A DNA stretch of 25,780 bases from contig CALEOQ010000180.1 in NCBI GenBank assembly GCA_937910255.1, positions 1 to 25,780 on the forward strand, given 5' to 3'. Shown one piece after another: positions 24,666 through 25,780 of the stretch. Within the stretch, counting starts at the first letter, position 1; every line of letters starts with the position of its first letter. Both the position numbers and the translations under genes were made by a program. The DNA comes from an uncultured Caulobacteraceae bacterium (GTDB taxonomy: Bacteria > Pseudomonadota > Alphaproteobacteria > Caulobacterales > Caulobacteraceae). The notes under the pieces are model-generated. The model searched no databases, had not been told where the DNA came from, and worked only from the letters and a program-made list of their open reading frames with translations.

Positions 24666-24680
24666 TGCGATTTATTCTCA
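24666..24680 (-). promoter_or_regulatory. Candidate Fur box upstream of the PepSY-DUF2271-DUF4198-apbE operon
   Basis: TGCGATTTATTCTCA differs at one base from the common Fur-box form TGCGAATNATTCTCA and is a 7-1-7 imperfect dyad. It lies 77-91 bases before the PepSY start codon. Iron-dependent repression of the operon would follow if it is functional. Confidence 0.5.
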
Positions 24681-24790
24681 GCCCAGCCAATAAGATTTCA
24701 CCGTGTCCCGCGGAACCGGCGGGCCGCTTGGGCTTTTCTTCCTCGCAGGCGAGGCCGTGATCCCCCCCACCGACCTCGCCCTAGCGTCCT

Positions 24791-24822
24791 GAAGCCCCGG
24801 GCCTGCAAAGGTCCGGGGTTTC
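24791..24822 (+). promoter_or_regulatory. Strong plus-strand RNA hairpin with GCAA tetraloop
   Basis: GAAGCCCCGGGCCT (24791-24804) pairs with AGGTCCGGGGTTTC (24809-24822) over 14 pairs around a GCAA (GNRA) loop. Two of the pairs are G-U and would be C-A mismatches if the minus strand were transcribed, so the structure favours a plus-strand RNA. It could be the 5' leader of the transglycosylase mRNA or the end of a small RNA. Confidence 0.5.
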
Positions 24823-24886
24823 CCATATCCGCCGCCACGCGCGATCGCGCGATTGAGGCGCCGGCCAAGGAGCCCTAGGATTGGCC

Positions 24887-25651
24887 ATGGACCGACGCTC
24901 CTTCCTCGTTCTGCTTGTCGCCGGCTGCGCAGACCCCGCCGCCAACCTCGGGCCGCAGCTGGCCCTGGGTCCTGGCGTTCCCACCCCTTACCGGCCCGAG
25001 CCCGCCGTCGATCTGCCCCCATCGGGAAGCCCGACCTTCGACGCCTGGCTGAAGGACTTCTATGTCAAGGCGGTCAAGGCCGGCCTCCCGTCGGACCTGC
25101 TGGACCGGGAGCTTCGCGGCCTCACGCCCAACGATCGGATCTCGGCGCTGGATTCCCGGCAGCCGGAGTTCTCCCGCCCGGTCAGCGACTATATCCGCGG
25201 CGTCGTCACCGATGACCGGATCGCCATCGGCGCGCGCCGCCGCGACGCCCTGCCGGTCCTGGCACAGATCGAGGCGCGGCACGGCGTGCCGCGCAATGTG
25301 CTGGTGGCCATCTGGGGCCTGGAGTCCGGCTTCGGCGCCATCCTGGGCGATTTCGACGTGATCCGGGCCATGGCCACCCTGGCCGCCGACGGCCGGCGCC
25401 GGGAATTCGCCGAAGACCAGCTGATGGCCGCGCTGAAGATCATCGGCTCGGGCGAATTCCCCCGCTCGCGCCTGGTCGGCTCCTGGGCCGGCGCCATGGG
25501 CCAGACCCAGTTCATCCCCACCACCTTCCTGGCCACCGCCATCGATGGCGACGGCGACGGCCGCCGCGACCTGTGGGACTCCTCGGCCGACGCCCTGGCC
25601 TCGGCCGCGAACCTGCTGTCCAAGGCCGGCTGGCGCCGCGGCGAAAGCTGG
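24887..25651 (+). pseudogene. Lytic murein transglycosylase (MltB-like), 3' part missing
   Basis: The ATG at 24887 has AGGA six bases upstream; a TTG at 24881 is the alternative. The protein begins with an RRSFL twin-arginine-like motif and a short hydrophobic run ending in the lipobox VAGC (Cys14), suggesting a lipoprotein facing the periplasm. The MltB catalytic domain shows 'FYVKAVKAGLPSDLLDREL', 'ARHGVPRNVLVAIWGLESGFGAILGDFDVI' (catalytic Glu146), 'WAGAMGQTQFIPTTFL' and 'DGDGDGRRDLWDSSADALASAANLL'. It cleaves peptidoglycan to anhydromuropeptides. Similarity stops at 'GESW' (25651). After 14 unrelated codons the frame ends at 25694-25696, so the end of the domain and any C-terminal peptidoglycan-binding region are lost, by insertion or by an assembly join. 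Confidence 0.85.
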
Positions 25652-25780
25652 CACATCAAAATTATATCCAGAATTAAAAAAACAACCTGTAATTAGTAAT
25701 TTTGCCGGAGTGCGTTGTAATTGTAGTCAGGGAAGCTATTGGATTCGTTGTCATGATGGACACCCTGGTATATTGACGGT
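25652..25780. other. Foreign AT-rich segment joined to the transglycosylase gene
   Basis: These 129 bases are about 37% G+C by hand count, against well over 60% elsewhere, and contain A and T runs seen nowhere else in the window. The change is abrupt at about 25651-25660. No inverted terminal repeat or target duplication can be recognised because only one end is visible. It may be the edge of an inserted element or DNA of another organism joined during assembly. Confidence 0.75.
25693..25780 (-). CDS. 3' end of an unidentified reading frame in the AT-rich segment
   Basis: A frame open from the right edge runs 28 codons to a TAA at 25693-25695. Its end reads 'NESNSFPDYNYNALRQNY', rich in Asn, Tyr and Ser, with codon use unlike the rest of the window. 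A run of seven T follows the stop on the minus strand (25677-25683 region), consistent with a gene end and terminator. The composition would suit a Bacteroidota-like protein, but no family is recognised and 28 codons may be chance. Confidence 0.35.
   Translation of the reverse strand, partial: PSIYQGVHHDNESNSFPDYNYNALRQNY

Larger units (their letters stand above)
24590..24886. other. Intergenic region between the PepSY operon and the transglycosylase gene
   Basis: This 297-base stretch has no credible protein gene. It is the shared upstream region of two divergent genes. It holds an inverted repeat near the PepSY gene, a Fur-box-like site and a strong plus-strand hairpin (each listed), and is AT-richer near 24655-24700 than its surroundings. 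A weak promoter-like pair TTGTGG-N17-TAGTGC can be read on the minus strand just downstream of the Fur-like site. Confidence 0.6.

Overview
The window is high-GC, gene-dense DNA from an alphaproteobacterium, most likely in Caulobacterales (Caulobacter or Phenylobacterium type). The best taxonomic evidence is a GapR (DUF2312) gene close to a TacA-like sigma-54 response regulator. Supporting evidence is a two-subunit-alpha transhydrogenase headed by a small aa3 oxidase subunit IV, and GC-rich palindromic intergenic repeats. The assignment is inferred from protein families only.

Layout. 1-313 is the 3' end of a probable tilS. 310-3642 (minus) is an aa3 oxidase subunit IV gene followed by pntAA-pntAB-pntB (proton-translocating transhydrogenase). 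3708-5241 (minus) is a hotdog thioesterase plus alpha/beta hydrolase pair. 5310-10804 (minus) holds a GH3 beta-glucosidase, an ANT(6)-like nucleotidyltransferase, an M3 oligoendopeptidase and a DUF1801 protein. 10866-13542 is an arginine catabolic locus: an Lrp/AsnC regulator divergent from an arginine dihydrolase/deiminase-family enzyme and ornithine aminotransferase. 13600-16441 (minus) is a lipoprotein PQQ alcohol dehydrogenase with fused cytochrome c, and a YdjM-like membrane protein. 16619-19579 is the tacA / gapR / folE region. 19706-21464 has a HAD phosphatase, rpmJ with a clear promoter, and an SDR.

21470-24589 (minus) is the most interesting part: a four-gene operon, PepSY membrane protein - DUF2271 - DUF4198 - ApbE flavin transferase. 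The DUF2271 protein carries an ApbE-type flavinylation motif (Asp-Gly-Val-Ser-Gly-Ala-Thr), and a Fur-box-like sequence lies upstream. Together these suggest an iron-regulated periplasmic flavin electron-transfer module.

The window ends in a lytic transglycosylase gene that is broken at about 25652. The last ~129 bases are ~37% GC by hand count, very unlike everything before, and hold the 3' end of an unrelated reading frame. This is either an insertion or, more likely, a chimeric assembly join. I saw no tRNA, rRNA, CRISPR array or complete mobile element.
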